Source: Achromobacter xylosoxidans (lineage in GTDB: Bacteria; Pseudomonadota; Gammaproteobacteria; Burkholderiales; Burkholderiaceae_B). From it: DNA of 64,000 bases. Location of the stretch: assembly GCF_014490035.1 (NCBI RefSeq), contig NZ_CP061008.1, positions 5,394,001-5,458,000 of the forward strand. Reading direction: 5' to 3'. The notes below the pieces were generated by a model. The model was not told the origin of the DNA, did no database searches, and saw only the letters and a list, made by a program, of their open reading frames with translations. The position numbers and the translations under genes are program-made. The stretch's first letter is position 1. Each line of letters opens with the position of its first letter. Shown in pieces: positions 42,428-50,406 of the stretch.

Positions 42428-43756
42428 TCAGACGCTCTCGACTTCCTGTTCCCATGCATCTCGTAAAGGCGGCACAGGAATAGCATCGCTCTTACACAGC
42501 CGCTGCTCGATGTACCAATGCAGTGTCTCGGCGTGATCCAAGATGCTAGTTCGAGAGAATATGTGCTTGGCCCACTTTGCAGGGGGCGTGTACTCGCCCG
42601 GGTACCTTAGCCTCTCAGAAAGCGCGGGCACCAGACGTCGAGTATGGCTGGCGTATGGAATGTCCAGATCGATGCACGTAGCACTAAAAATATTCCTTCT
42701 AGCAGCGGAATAAGTTTTGCACCAGCTCCTGGGCTCCATTTCGCGCGCGTCGCTATGTTCTTCACGAAGGCACACCCCATCGAGATGGGCCAACAGGTAG
42801 CCTTTTTCCCTGCGGCTAAGCGGGAGGCTATCAACAGTATTCTTCTTCAAACGCTTTGAACGAATTCCCTCGTCCAGTCGCAAAACATTGCGCACCAACT
42901 CGAAGACACGTTGGTAAGCCTCCGGATTGTTGGACCAATCGTTGAAGGCCGAAAGGTCATGGTCCTCAAGCCACTTCGCGTGCAATTTCACCTCCACACG
43001 CAAAGTAGCTTCGGATCGGGCCTGCAATGCAGACTCTACAGTCTCATCTCGAATAGGCAGGAGAAAGGCATTCGGCTGGTCTCTTTCCTTGACATAAGCA
43101 GTGACCTTGAACTCTCGCCTGCGAATGTACGATGTATAGGTGTACTGGGCCTGGTGTGGATCTGGCTTAGCAGGATACGAATAGGCGGGCACCATGCACC
43201 TTGCGCTCGTCTTCGCTGTGTTGAGCACGGTTTCGGAATGAGTGCGGAACTCGTCCAGGACTGCTCGTGCCTGCTTCTGCGTGCCGTACTCGAACAGGTA
43301 CGTCAATGTCACTGAGAATATGCAGGCGTTCTCGGCATTGATGTGGGAAATCCCCTTGGCGGTGCAGCCATTATCAGCAAGCCAACATTTCAGCAAAAGA
43401 ATGGCTGCGCGGGCGGCCGGTCTTACTCCGTTCACCAGTTGCCGATTGTGACCGACAAGGCACGCGGGTATGTTTGCAGAGACTTGATAGCCAGCGATTC
43501 TCCCGTACTTAAACCGCTCGTTTTTCTTTCCCGGGATCGGGAGACCTAGGGGAGCTATGATGAAGCCAGCCCCTGTTAAAGGGCTCTTGGCTTCGATGAC
43601 CTTGAAGTCCGCCGAAGCCGTCAGCTCGGGGCCGTCCGTCCCATCGGGGAACTGGCACTGTTCGAACTCGGTGACATCAAGATCGCTTGAAATTAGGGCA
43701 GTGACAACGATAGAGTCAGCCACGGATATTCCTCTGTGCTCGAAGATTGCTTTCAT
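42428..43756 (-). CDS. Putative replication initiation protein (phage/plasmid gene II/X-like)
   Basis: This is a 442-residue soluble protein. The central stretch ATLRVEVKLHAKWLEDHDLSAFNDWSNNPEAYQRVFELVRNVL resembles the C-terminal part of replication proteins of filamentous phages and related plasmids. The N-terminal half includes several Tyr, for example YTYTSYIRRREFKVTAYVKERD, which could serve in nicking. Its place next to AlpA and the integrase matches integrative elements that replicate by rolling circle. The assignment rests on general resemblance and could be wrong. Confidence 0.5.
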   Translation of the reverse strand: MKAIFEHRGISVADSIVVTALISSDLDVTEFEQCQFPDGTDGPELTASADFKVIEAKSPLTGAGFIIAPLGLPIPGKKNERFKYGRIAGYQVSANIPACLVGHNRQLVNGVRPAARAAILLLKCWLADNGCTAKGISHINAENACIFSVTLTYLFEYGTQKQARAVLDEFRTHSETVLNTAKTSARCMVPAYSYPAKPDPHQAQYTYTSYIRRREFKVTAYVKERDQPNAFLLPIRDETVESALQARSEATLRVEVKLHAKWLEDHDLSAFNDWSNNPEAYQRVFELVRNVLRLDEGIRSKRLKKNTVDSLPLSRREKGYLLAHLDGVCLREEHSDAREMEPRSWCKTYSAARRNIFSATCIDLDIPYASHTRRLVPALSERLRYPGEYTPPAKWAKHIFSRTSILDHAETLHWYIEQRLCKSDAIPVPPLRDAWEQEVESV

Positions 43757-43873
43757 TGACCGCCAGTCCTATCGAGTAACTGTTCATTGATCTATCAGTG
43801 TGAGCAGTAGTCGTTGGCTGGGGATTAGGGGGTGTGTGACTCGCGTTAAGTGCGGTAGTCACTGGTGTGGTCA

Positions 43874-44164
43874 TCACTCATCACTTGTAGTAGTTACTTT
43901 AGTGCGCATGTCAGCTCTTTCACGTATCCAAAACTTGCCATCAACGTCCTCGCAGAGGCATCGCCGTGCTTTCTCAAAGGGAATGCGCTTCACTTTGCGA
44001 TCCCCCCAGAATTTGTTGAAAACTCCCGCGCTCAACGACCAATAGGGTCGGCGTTTGACACGAAGAGCACGAGCAAATGTCGGAGGGCCCGAGAGCCGAC
44101 ATTTGCACGGCAACTCATGCGTCTCGAAGACACGGCGCCGACCTCCGAGAAAATGTGAAGTCAC
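43874..44164 (-). CDS. Small hypothetical protein
   Basis: This open frame of 96 residues from a GTG start lies between alpA and the replication-like gene on the same strand. It is basic and ends RRCLCEDVDGKFWIRERADMRTKVTTTSDE. An overlapping plus-strand frame of similar length exists, and no clear ribosome site is seen. It is listed because small genes are common at this position in such elements. Confidence 0.3.
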   Translation of the reverse strand: MTSHFLGGRRRVFETHELPCKCRLSGPPTFARALRVKRRPYWSLSAGVFNKFWGDRKVKRIPFEKARRCLCEDVDGKFWIRERADMRTKVTTTSDE

Positions 44165-44199
44165 GGACGTAGCGCGGGATGGGCTTGCAGATGTCGGCT

Positions 44200-44415
44200 T
44201 TATTGCCGCTGCTGAGCGGGCGGACTGTCGCGCTCAGCTATCTTCGATTCAACCCAAGCTACGATTTCTTCCAACACGAAGCGTGTGGATCGACCAAGCT
44301 TGACCGGTCGAGGGAACAGTTGATCCGTTTGGATACGACGATAGAAAGAGGATCGGCTGCGATGACCGCTAAGCTCCATAGCTCGCGGCACGCTTACAAG
44401 CGTTCTGTGGTTCAT
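44200..44415 (-). CDS. AlpA-family excisionase/regulator
   Basis: This small MerR/AlpA-like winged-helix protein of 71 residues reads NHRTLVSVPRAMELSGHRSRSSFYRRIQTDQLFPRPVKLGRSTRFVLEEIVAWVESKIAER. This is the standard AlpA pattern, with the HTH followed by the F-P-x-P-V-K-L-G wing and a W-V segment. AlpA activates integrase or acts in excision of P4-like elements. ATG 44415 follows AAGGA and is preferred to the GTG at 44433. Confidence 0.92.
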   Translation of the reverse strand: MNHRTLVSVPRAMELSGHRSRSSFYRRIQTDQLFPRPVKLGRSTRFVLEEIVAWVESKIAERDSPPAQQRQ

Positions 44416-44560
44416 AAGTGCATCCTTGTGCACTCTCGGAATTGTGGGTGCTTACTGGGATGACGAAACAGGGCGGGGCGAGAGTTACCCGCATCCTGTC
44501 TCAATAGCAGCCGCCCCAACGGCTTCGCATCACAAGCAAGTGTCTGATTTTTGACTGCAA

Positions 44561-44773
44561 GAGGTCTGAAGGAAAACCTCTCCCTCGGCGTTACACCGAG
44601 GCAGCAAGTCGAGCAGTCTTGGCGAAGGAGTCTCTTCGTCTCGAACTGGAGCCTGACAGGCTTAGCTAACCTGTAGACAAGCGCACCCTATAGGTGCTCG
44701 GGCTCATTGGCTGGACATACGCACCAATCGATTTCCAAGCCTGAGAGACTTGGCACGCCCCGGTATGACCGGG
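44561..44773. ncRNA. Dense run of hairpins: structured RNA or replication origin candidate
   Basis: Eight inverted repeats with 5-6 bp stems follow one another: GAGGT/ACCTC (44561), CCTCGG/CCGAGG (44583), CGAAG/CTTCG (44623), AGCCT/AGGCT (44650), GCACC/GGTGC (44683), ATTGG/CCAAT (44706), CCAAG/CTTGG (44735), CCCGG/CCGGG (44759). No CDS is supported between alpA and the integrase gene. Such a chain suggests a folded RNA (for example a group II intron remnant) or the hairpin-rich origin used by the replication-like protein. The strand is unknown. Confidence 0.4.
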
Positions 44774-44983
44774 AACGTGTAGGGATGAAAGAAGAGTACC
44801 AGAGTTAACGAGCTACGCGCTGGAACGCGATCGGACATTACGTGAGGCCGGCACAACGGGTACATCAGAAAACTTGTGTTGATACGCCGTTATGGCGCTG
44901 GCCGTCTTCGCGCGCCGGGCGCTCCTCGAGGCCGTGGTTAGGTTCGCATTAGGGCGCATACAGTACGTGGCGGAAGGTATCGG

Positions 44984-46255
44984 TCAGGTCCCCGTTGCTT
45001 GCGCAGCCTGCTCATCCAAGTAGTCGGCCCACCTTTGCATGGCCTCGCGCCGTTCGTCGACAAACCCAGTTCGGTCGTAAGCAGCCTGAATTTGATCCCG
45101 CTTGGCGTGCGCAAGCTGCGCTTCCAATACATCAAAGTCAATCTTGAGTCGTTCGCGCGCTATGGTCCGCAGCATGGCGCGAAAGCCGTGCGGACTATGT
45201 TCGCCCGCAAAGCCCATCAAGCGTAAAGCCCGAGAAAGTGCATCTCGGTGCAAGTGCGGATTTTTTAACTTTCCGACAGCAGGAAAGACGTGGTCAGCAC
45301 CACCAGAGAACTGCTGCATTTCACGCAGCATCTCAATGGTTTGGGCCGGCAAACTTACAAGGTGGTCATGCCCCGTCTTCATGCGCCGCGATCCGTCGGC
45401 GTTCATGCCAGAGATGTGCCACTCCCCTCTTTCCAGATCTATTTCGGACCACTTGGCGCTCGCAACAACGCCGGGTCGTAAGGCGGTCCAAGCAGCAAGT
45501 AGAAGAGCTGACCGGACGATAACGCCTTCGTAGGCTCGAATCGTCCTCATCAATTGACCAACGTCCTGTTCCCGGGTCACAGCGGGCACATGCCCACCCC
45601 GATGCCTGGGAAGAACTCCTTTCAACCTGAGCACTTGATCGTCCTCACGTATACCCTCGTGGATGCAATAGTCCACAACGCCATTTAGGTATTGGATGGC
45701 CTTCTTGGCCAAGCTCGGAGTAGTTGCCGCGATCCCCCGCAGCGTGTCGGTCACATCAGGGCTGCGCAACATTCGCATGTCTCGCTCGCCGATGGCCGGC
45801 TGAAGTAACTTCTGAATTACGTATCGAGCCTTCCGGTAGCTCTCCAGGGCCCAGCCTGGCTTGCGGGACGCCAGCCAAGCTTCTGATAAATGTGTGAATG
45901 AATAGCGCTTTGCTGCCGCTGCTGCTTGCAGGGCAAGGTCTTGCTCGGCGGCATGAGCGTTCAGCCGGATTTTCGCCTCCACCCGCGCGCCGATGATGGG
46001 TTCGCCGATCCTGCCAGCCAACTGTACTTCTTCAGCCTTCTGGCGCGCTTCAGCAAGGCTTAGGCCTGGATAAGAACCCAGCACTACGGTACGTTGCTTG
46101 CCTTCCGGCAATCGGTAACGCGCGAACCAGGATTTCCGGCCTGACGGCCACACCTCCAAATGCAGCCCCAAGCCATCAGCCAGTGTGTAGCGCTTATCTT
46201 TGCGTTTTGCATTTCTGACCGCAATGTCGGTCAGTCCTTTAGCCAAACTAGGCAT
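44984..46255 (-). CDS. int: P4-type tyrosine integrase of the island
   Basis: This 423-residue integrase has an N-terminal arm-binding domain (LTDIAVRNAKRKDKRYTLADGLGLHLEVWPSGRKSWFARYRL), a core-binding domain (about 115-205) and a catalytic domain. The catalytic residues are Arg260 (TALRPG), His356/Arg359 (SPHGFR), His383 (LAHAKR) and Tyr393 (AAYDRT). It catalyses insertion at and excision from the tRNA-Leu 3' end. The gene starts 170 bp from the tRNA and runs into the island. Confidence 0.95.
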   Translation of the reverse strand: MPSLAKGLTDIAVRNAKRKDKRYTLADGLGLHLEVWPSGRKSWFARYRLPEGKQRTVVLGSYPGLSLAEARQKAEEVQLAGRIGEPIIGARVEAKIRLNAHAAEQDLALQAAAAAKRYSFTHLSEAWLASRKPGWALESYRKARYVIQKLLQPAIGERDMRMLRSPDVTDTLRGIAATTPSLAKKAIQYLNGVVDYCIHEGIREDDQVLRLKGVLPRHRGGHVPAVTREQDVGQLMRTIRAYEGVIVRSALLLAAWTALRPGVVASAKWSEIDLERGEWHISGMNADGSRRMKTGHDHLVSLPAQTIEMLREMQQFSGGADHVFPAVGKLKNPHLHRDALSRALRLMGFAGEHSPHGFRAMLRTIARERLKIDFDVLEAQLAHAKRDQIQAAYDRTGFVDERREAMQRWADYLDEQAAQATGT

Positions 46256-46270
46256 ACAAAAAGGGGGCCC

Positions 46271-46315
46271 GTTTTGAGTATGAAGTCAAAAACATACTCA
46301 AAGCCCTACTCAAAT
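46271..46315. promoter_or_regulatory. Putative integrase arm-binding boxes, right end
   Basis: Three TACTCAAA-type boxes lie here (one inverted at 46271-46280, then 46293-46302 and 46307-46315), between the integrase start and attR. They match the two boxes next to attL. They also overlap the likely integrase promoter, which could give self-control. Confidence 0.45.
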
Positions 46316-46354
46316 GCAATGGATGCTGGTGGCCAAACTGGGACGCCAGGCAAC

Positions 46355-46393
46355 AAAAAGCCCGCATTCCCATAGGAGAGATGCGGGCTCTTT
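46355..46393 (-). terminator. Terminator downstream of tRNA-Leu
   Basis: An AAAAAGCCCGCAT...ATGCGGGCTCTTT structure lies inside the island next to attR. It replaces the chromosomal terminator now found at 22944-22980 and would stop tRNA transcripts before the integrase gene. Confidence 0.75.
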
Positions 46394-46415
46394 ACACTTC
46401 CAGGGATGCCCTGGG

Positions 46416-46448
46416 ACAAATTCTTGGTGCCGACGGCGAGACTCGAAC
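46416..46448. other. attR: tRNA-Leu 3' end repeat
   Basis: This 33-bp sequence is shared with 23003-23034 and covers the CCA end, acceptor strand and part of the T-arm of tRNA-Leu. Integration therefore keeps the tRNA intact on this side. Confidence 0.85.
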
Positions 46449-46509
46449 TCGCACAGCTTTCGCCACTACCCCCTCAAGATAGCGTGTCTACCAATTTCAC
46501 CACGTCGGC
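46425..46509 (-). tRNA. tRNA-Leu (anticodon GAG)
   Basis: The 85-nt gene has its CCA end encoded. Read on the minus strand it begins GCCGACGTGGTGAAATTGG. The anticodon stem CTATC/GGTAG encloses the loop TTGAGGG, giving anticodon GAG. A long variable arm typical of tRNA-Leu follows, and the T-arm holds GTTCGAGTC. It reads CUC/CUU codons and is the integration target of the island. Confidence 0.95.
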
Positions 46510-46666
46510 TAACTTCAACCAGAAAAGCGTGCTTTCCTGGAAAGTCGAACATTCTATCACGCAAATCAGGAATCGGGTGGTTCCGTGCTGCTTTGTCGCT
46601 GCAACGCCACCAATCCGTCCCCAAGAACGCTTCTGAGGGGCTCCGGACGGCCCCTTCCCCAGCCTA

Positions 46667-47656
46667 TCAGTTGATCTGCAGGTTGGTCGCCTTGACGACC
46701 TCGCCCCACTTGCGGGTTTCGCTTTCCATGAAGGCCTTGAACGCTTGCGGCGTGTTGGGCGGCGGGGGCATGAGGAAGCCGTTGGTCTGGTAGCTGGCGG
46801 CCAGCGCGGCGTCGGAGGTCAGGGCCTTGTTGATGGCGGCGTTGACCTTCTGGACGATTTCGGGCGGGGTGCCGGCCGGCGCGTACACGCCGAACCAGGC
46901 TGCCACGTCAAAGCCTTCCACGCCGGATTCGGCGATGGTGGGGATTTCCGGGGCGAACGGCACGCGGCTGCCGGTCGTGACGGCAAGACCCGTCAGCTTG
47001 CCCGCGCGCACGTGCGGCAGCAGCGGCGGCAGGTTGTCGAAGATCGAGTCCACTTGTCCGCCCAGCAGGTCGGCCACGGCCGGGCCGCTGCCGCGGTACG
47101 GAACGTGCAGGATGTCGATGCCGGTCTTCATCTTGAAGAGTTCGCAGCCCAGGTGCGCGGACGAGCCGTTGCCGGGCGAGGCGCAGGTGAGCTTGCCGGG
47201 GTTCTTCTTGGCGTAGGCGATGTATTCCTGCACCGACTTGACCGGCACGCTGGCGTTGACGGCCAGGATGTTGGGCACCACGTTCAGCAGGGCGACGGCG
47301 TCCAGGTCCTTGAGCGCGTCATAGGACATCTTGGAATAGAGCGACTGGTTGATCGCGGTGGAAATCGATCCGACGAACAGGGTGTAGCCGTCGGGCGCCG
47401 AACGGGCGACGGATTCGGCGCCGATGTTGCTGTTGGCGCCGGGCTTGTTCTCGACCACGAAGGTCTGGCCGAACTCCTTGCCCAGCACGTCGGCGATCAT
47501 GCGCGCGCTGATGTCGGTGGTGCCGCCCGGGGCGTAACCCACGACCAGCCGCACCGGCTTGGTCGGATAGGCGCCGGCCTGGGCCTGCGCCGGTCCGCTG
47601 GCGAGGCACGCCAGCACTGCCGCCACGCCGGCCAGTTTGGTATAGATCTTCTTCAT
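46667..47656 (-). CDS. Bug-family (TctC-like) periplasmic solute receptor
   Basis: This 329-residue receptor has signal peptide MKKIYTKLAGVAAVLACLASGPAQAQA followed by GAYPTKPVRLVVGYAPGGTTDISARMIA, VENKPGANSNIGAESV and GKLTCASPGNGSSAHLGCEL. ATG 47656 is preceded by AGGAGGAAAC, an ideal ribosome site, so the longer frame was rejected. It is the last gene of the operon with the FMN-dehydrogenase and HglS genes and probably takes up a carboxylate feeding that pathway. Confidence 0.95.
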   Translation of the reverse strand: MKKIYTKLAGVAAVLACLASGPAQAQAGAYPTKPVRLVVGYAPGGTTDISARMIADVLGKEFGQTFVVENKPGANSNIGAESVARSAPDGYTLFVGSISTAINQSLYSKMSYDALKDLDAVALLNVVPNILAVNASVPVKSVQEYIAYAKKNPGKLTCASPGNGSSAHLGCELFKMKTGIDILHVPYRGSGPAVADLLGGQVDSIFDNLPPLLPHVRAGKLTGLAVTTGSRVPFAPEIPTIAESGVEGFDVAAWFGVYAPAGTPPEIVQKVNAAINKALTSDAALAASYQTNGFLMPPPPNTPQAFKAFMESETRKWGEVVKATNLQIN

Positions 47657-47680
47657 GTTTCCTCCTGTCGAAAACGGATG

Positions 47681-47702
47681 GGCGCGCATGGAAATGCGCG
47701 CC
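47681..47702. terminator. Hairpin between dehydrogenase and Bug genes
   Basis: A GGCGCGCAT...ATGCGCGCC stem is followed by GTTTTTTT on the plus strand. For the minus-strand operon it lies between two genes, so it may act as an mRNA processing or attenuation hairpin instead of a true end. Confidence 0.5.
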
Positions 47703-47756
47703 GTTTTTTTGTTGTTGTGCGGGCGCTCCTGCCCGGGGCGGCTGGCGCCGCCCGCA

Positions 47757-48932
47757 TCAGGTGGTCGCCGCCGGCCGCAAGGGCGCGATCAGGTCCGGTG
47801 TGAGGTCGGCCAGCGTCGCGCAGCCGAGCAGCGCCATGTTGGTCGAGATCTCGCTGCGGAATATGTCCGCGACTTTGCGGATGCCGGCGCTGCCGGCCAC
47901 GGCCGCGCCGAACAATTGGGGCCTGCCGGTGAAGACCATGCGCGCGCCCAGGGCCACGGCCTTGAGCACGTCGGAGCCGCGGCGAAAGCCGCCGTCTACC
48001 ATGACCGGGAAGCCCGGCGGCACCGCGGCCACCACGTCGGGCAGCGCCTGCAGGGGCGAGATGCAGCCATCCAGCTGGCGTCCGCCATGGTTCGACACGA
48101 TCACGCCGTCGGCGCCCGCCGCGCAGGCCAGGCGCGCATCGTCGGGATGCATCACGCCCTTGAGCACCAGCTTGCCGGGCCAGTTCTCGCGGATCCAGCG
48201 GATGTGCTCCCACGACAGCTTGTCGCGTTCGCCGCGAAAACCGTTGGGCGGGTCTTGCGTGATGGGCGGGCCGATTTCTTCGTACAGGTTCGAGAACCTG
48301 GGGATGCCGCTGCCCAGCAACGTGCGCAGGAAGACGTTGAAGCTCCAGCGCGGATGGCGCATGCCGTCCAGCATCACGCTGGGGCTGAGCTTGAAGGGCA
48401 CGGTGAACGAGAGCTTCTGCAGGTTCTCGCGGTTGGCGCCCACGCAGGTGTCGATGGTCACCACCAGCACCGGGATCTCGGCCTGGCGCAGCCGCGCCAG
48501 CAGCTTGGCGATGCGCTCAGTATTGCCTGGCAGATAAGCCTGGTACCAGCAGCGCTTGCCGGTGGCTTCCTGCAAACGTTCCAGCGGTACGCTGGAAGCG
48601 CCGCTGATGATGAACGGAATCTCGGCCTGCTGGGCGGCCTGCGCCAACGCCAGGTCGCACTCATGCATGACGATGGCGGAGAACCCGGTAGGCGCGAACC
48701 CCAGCGGCATGGCGTAGCGCTGACCGTAGAGTTCGACCCGGCTGCTGCGCTGGTCGACCACGCGCAAGCCGCGCGGCCGGAAACCCACGTCGCCCAGCGC
48801 GCGCACGCTCTCGGCCAGCGAAGCGCCGTCCTCGGTGCCGCCGCAGACGTAGCCTTCGACGCAGCGCGGCATGATGCGCCGCGCCTCGCGTTCGAAGTCG
48901 CGCACGGACAGGCAACGGTCCAGACGGCTCAT
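47757..48932 (-). CDS. FMN-dependent alpha-hydroxy acid dehydrogenase (LldD/mandelate dehydrogenase family)
   Basis: This 391-residue TIM-barrel flavoenzyme has N-terminal MPRCVEGYVCGGTEDGASL, MPLGFAPTGFSAIVMHE, PFIISGASSVPLERL and WYQAYLPG for FMN binding. The catalytic His-Gly-Gly-Arg is in VIVSNHGGRQLDG, followed by MVDGGFRRGSDVLKAVALGARMVFTGRP. It oxidises L-2-hydroxy acids to 2-keto acids. The gene overlaps the HglS-like gene by 4 bp. A 2-hydroxyglutarate-type substrate made by HglS would fit, though stereochemistry is uncertain. Confidence 0.9.
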   Translation of the reverse strand: MSRLDRCLSVRDFEREARRIMPRCVEGYVCGGTEDGASLAESVRALGDVGFRPRGLRVVDQRSSRVELYGQRYAMPLGFAPTGFSAIVMHECDLALAQAAQQAEIPFIISGASSVPLERLQEATGKRCWYQAYLPGNTERIAKLLARLRQAEIPVLVVTIDTCVGANRENLQKLSFTVPFKLSPSVMLDGMRHPRWSFNVFLRTLLGSGIPRFSNLYEEIGPPITQDPPNGFRGERDKLSWEHIRWIRENWPGKLVLKGVMHPDDARLACAAGADGVIVSNHGGRQLDGCISPLQALPDVVAAVPPGFPVMVDGGFRRGSDVLKAVALGARMVFTGRPQLFGAAVAGSAGIRKVADIFRSEISTNMALLGCATLADLTPDLIAPLRPAATT

Positions 48933-50326
48933 GCGGCCACCGGCGAGCCGGCCTGCTCGCGCAGCGCCTGCATGCAGGCGGCCAGCGAACGGTCCTGCGT
49001 GTCCTGGTAAAGCGCCAGTTCGTCCTGCACCTTGGCGCCCAGGGCCTGCTCGAAAGCGGCCTGGCTGGCGTTCTGCGCGTATTCGGCCTGGGCCTTGTCG
49101 CCCAGGTTCGACTGGAAGATGCCGGCCGCGCTGACGGGCAGGAAGTCCTCGTACACCAGCGGCTCGAAGCGGATGTGGCCCTGGGCGATCAGGTCCAGCA
49201 GGCCGGCCTCGGGATCCGCGCCTTCCTTGCCGGTCAGGAAATAGCGGAAATAGGCCAGCCCCTGCGCATGCAGCGCGTCGTAGTCATCCGGGAAGGCGGC
49301 GAAACAGTCCTGCAGGTTCTGCATGTAGGCCGCGGCATTGCCTTCGTTGGGCGCGCCGCTGATGCGGCTGCGGGCCAGGTCCAGCAACTGGTCGTACAGC
49401 GCCCGGCCCTTGCGGGTCAGCGCGACGCCGCGCTGCTCGATCTCGCCGAAGCGCGCCGTGTGGCTGCCGGCCGCGGACTGGCCGTCGGCGCCGGCGAACA
49501 GGACCGCTTCCTCCAGCGCCTTGAAGCTGGTCTGGCGCAGCAGGATCGGGCACTTGCGCGGCGGCGGGCCCTCGATCACGGCCTTGGCGGACACGCCGCG
49601 GCGGGGCATCTCGGCCTGGGCTTCATCGATGTCCAGCGTGCGCGGGGTCAGGTGGTTGATGTGCGGGCCCTTGAAGGCCACCACGTCGGCGATCAGGCGA
49701 TGCTGACCATGCAGTTCCTCGTAGTCTTCAAGGCTGACGGTGGCCTCGCTGTGCCAGCGGAAGGTATGCAGGGCTTCTTCCACGAATTCGCGGGCCGCGG
49801 CTACATCCAATCCGCCCTGCGCCTCGAAGCGGGCCGCGAGTTCCAGCGTGCGCGCGGTGAAGATCTGGCGCGCGGCCAGGATGCGGGCGGCCTTCTCGCG
49901 CAAGGTCTCGTCGGCGATCAGTTCCAGCCGCAGCAGCGAGGTAAAGACGCGGAACGGGCTGGCCTGCAACGAGGCTTCGTGGGTGGCGCGAAAGGCGGTG
50001 GAATGCACCGGCACGCCGGCCGGCGACAGATCGTAATAGCCCACCGGCTGCATGCCCATCACGGCGAACACGCGCCGCAGGTTGGCCAGTTCCTGCGCGG
50101 TGCCGACGCGGATCGCGCCGTGGCGCTCGATGTCCAGGCGCTCGATCTCGCCGGTGCGCGCCAGTTGCGCGGCCAGCTCGGGCTGCTCGGCCAGCGTCTT
50201 GGCGTTGACCTGTGCGACCAGGTCCAGCAGCGTGTCGTACAGCGGCACTTCCGACTTGTACATGTCGGACATGGCGCGGGAGAACCAGGCGCGGATCTGA
50301 TCCGGATTGACGAAATTCTGACTCAT
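48929..50326 (-). CDS. hglS: 2-oxoadipate dioxygenase/decarboxylase (HglS, DUF1338)-like
   Basis: This 465-residue protein of the DUF1338 family, a VOC-fold non-haem iron enzyme, has landmarks ERHGAIRVGTAQEL (His69), GYYDLSPAGVPVHSTAFRA, GPHINHLTPRTLDID (His225) and ARFGEIEQRGVALTRKGR (Glu295). These residues are candidates for the iron ligands. HglS turns 2-oxoadipate into 2-hydroxyglutarate with O2 and loss of CO2, in D-lysine catabolism. Adjacent genes for an alpha-hydroxyacid dehydrogenase and a Bug receptor support catabolism. Its length is normal for the family. Confidence 0.87.
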   Translation of the reverse strand: MSQNFVNPDQIRAWFSRAMSDMYKSEVPLYDTLLDLVAQVNAKTLAEQPELAAQLARTGEIERLDIERHGAIRVGTAQELANLRRVFAVMGMQPVGYYDLSPAGVPVHSTAFRATHEASLQASPFRVFTSLLRLELIADETLREKAARILAARQIFTARTLELAARFEAQGGLDVAAAREFVEEALHTFRWHSEATVSLEDYEELHGQHRLIADVVAFKGPHINHLTPRTLDIDEAQAEMPRRGVSAKAVIEGPPPRKCPILLRQTSFKALEEAVLFAGADGQSAAGSHTARFGEIEQRGVALTRKGRALYDQLLDLARSRISGAPNEGNAAAYMQNLQDCFAAFPDDYDALHAQGLAYFRYFLTGKEGADPEAGLLDLIAQGHIRFEPLVYEDFLPVSAAGIFQSNLGDKAQAEYAQNASQAAFEQALGAKVQDELALYQDTQDRSLAACMQALREQAGSPVAA

Positions 50327-50406
50327 GGCGGGCTCGGCACATCGGTAAACAAGGATGGCCGCATGAAATCATGCGCTGCGCGCGCAATCAAATGAAAAAA
50401 ATCGGC

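Larger units (their letters stand above)
23003..46448. mobile_element. Genomic island integrated at tRNA-Leu(GAG)
   Basis: A ~23.4-kb element is bounded by a 32-33 bp imperfect direct repeat of the tRNA-Leu 3' end (23003-23034 and 46416-46448). A P4-family integrase gene lies directly inside the right end and points away from the tRNA. AlpA and a replication-like gene stand near it. Inside, gene density drops, GC content varies (the dCMP deaminase gene is AT-rich), and the cargo is defence-like. Repeated TACTCAAA-type boxes lie at both ends. No conjugation genes are visible, so it is an integrative element without self-transfer, or a remnant of one. Confidence 0.88.

Noticed and set aside
44561..44773. 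CRISPR array or integron attC series for the hairpin run
   Set aside because: The stems all differ in sequence and there are no conserved repeats or spacers, nor cas or intI genes nearby.
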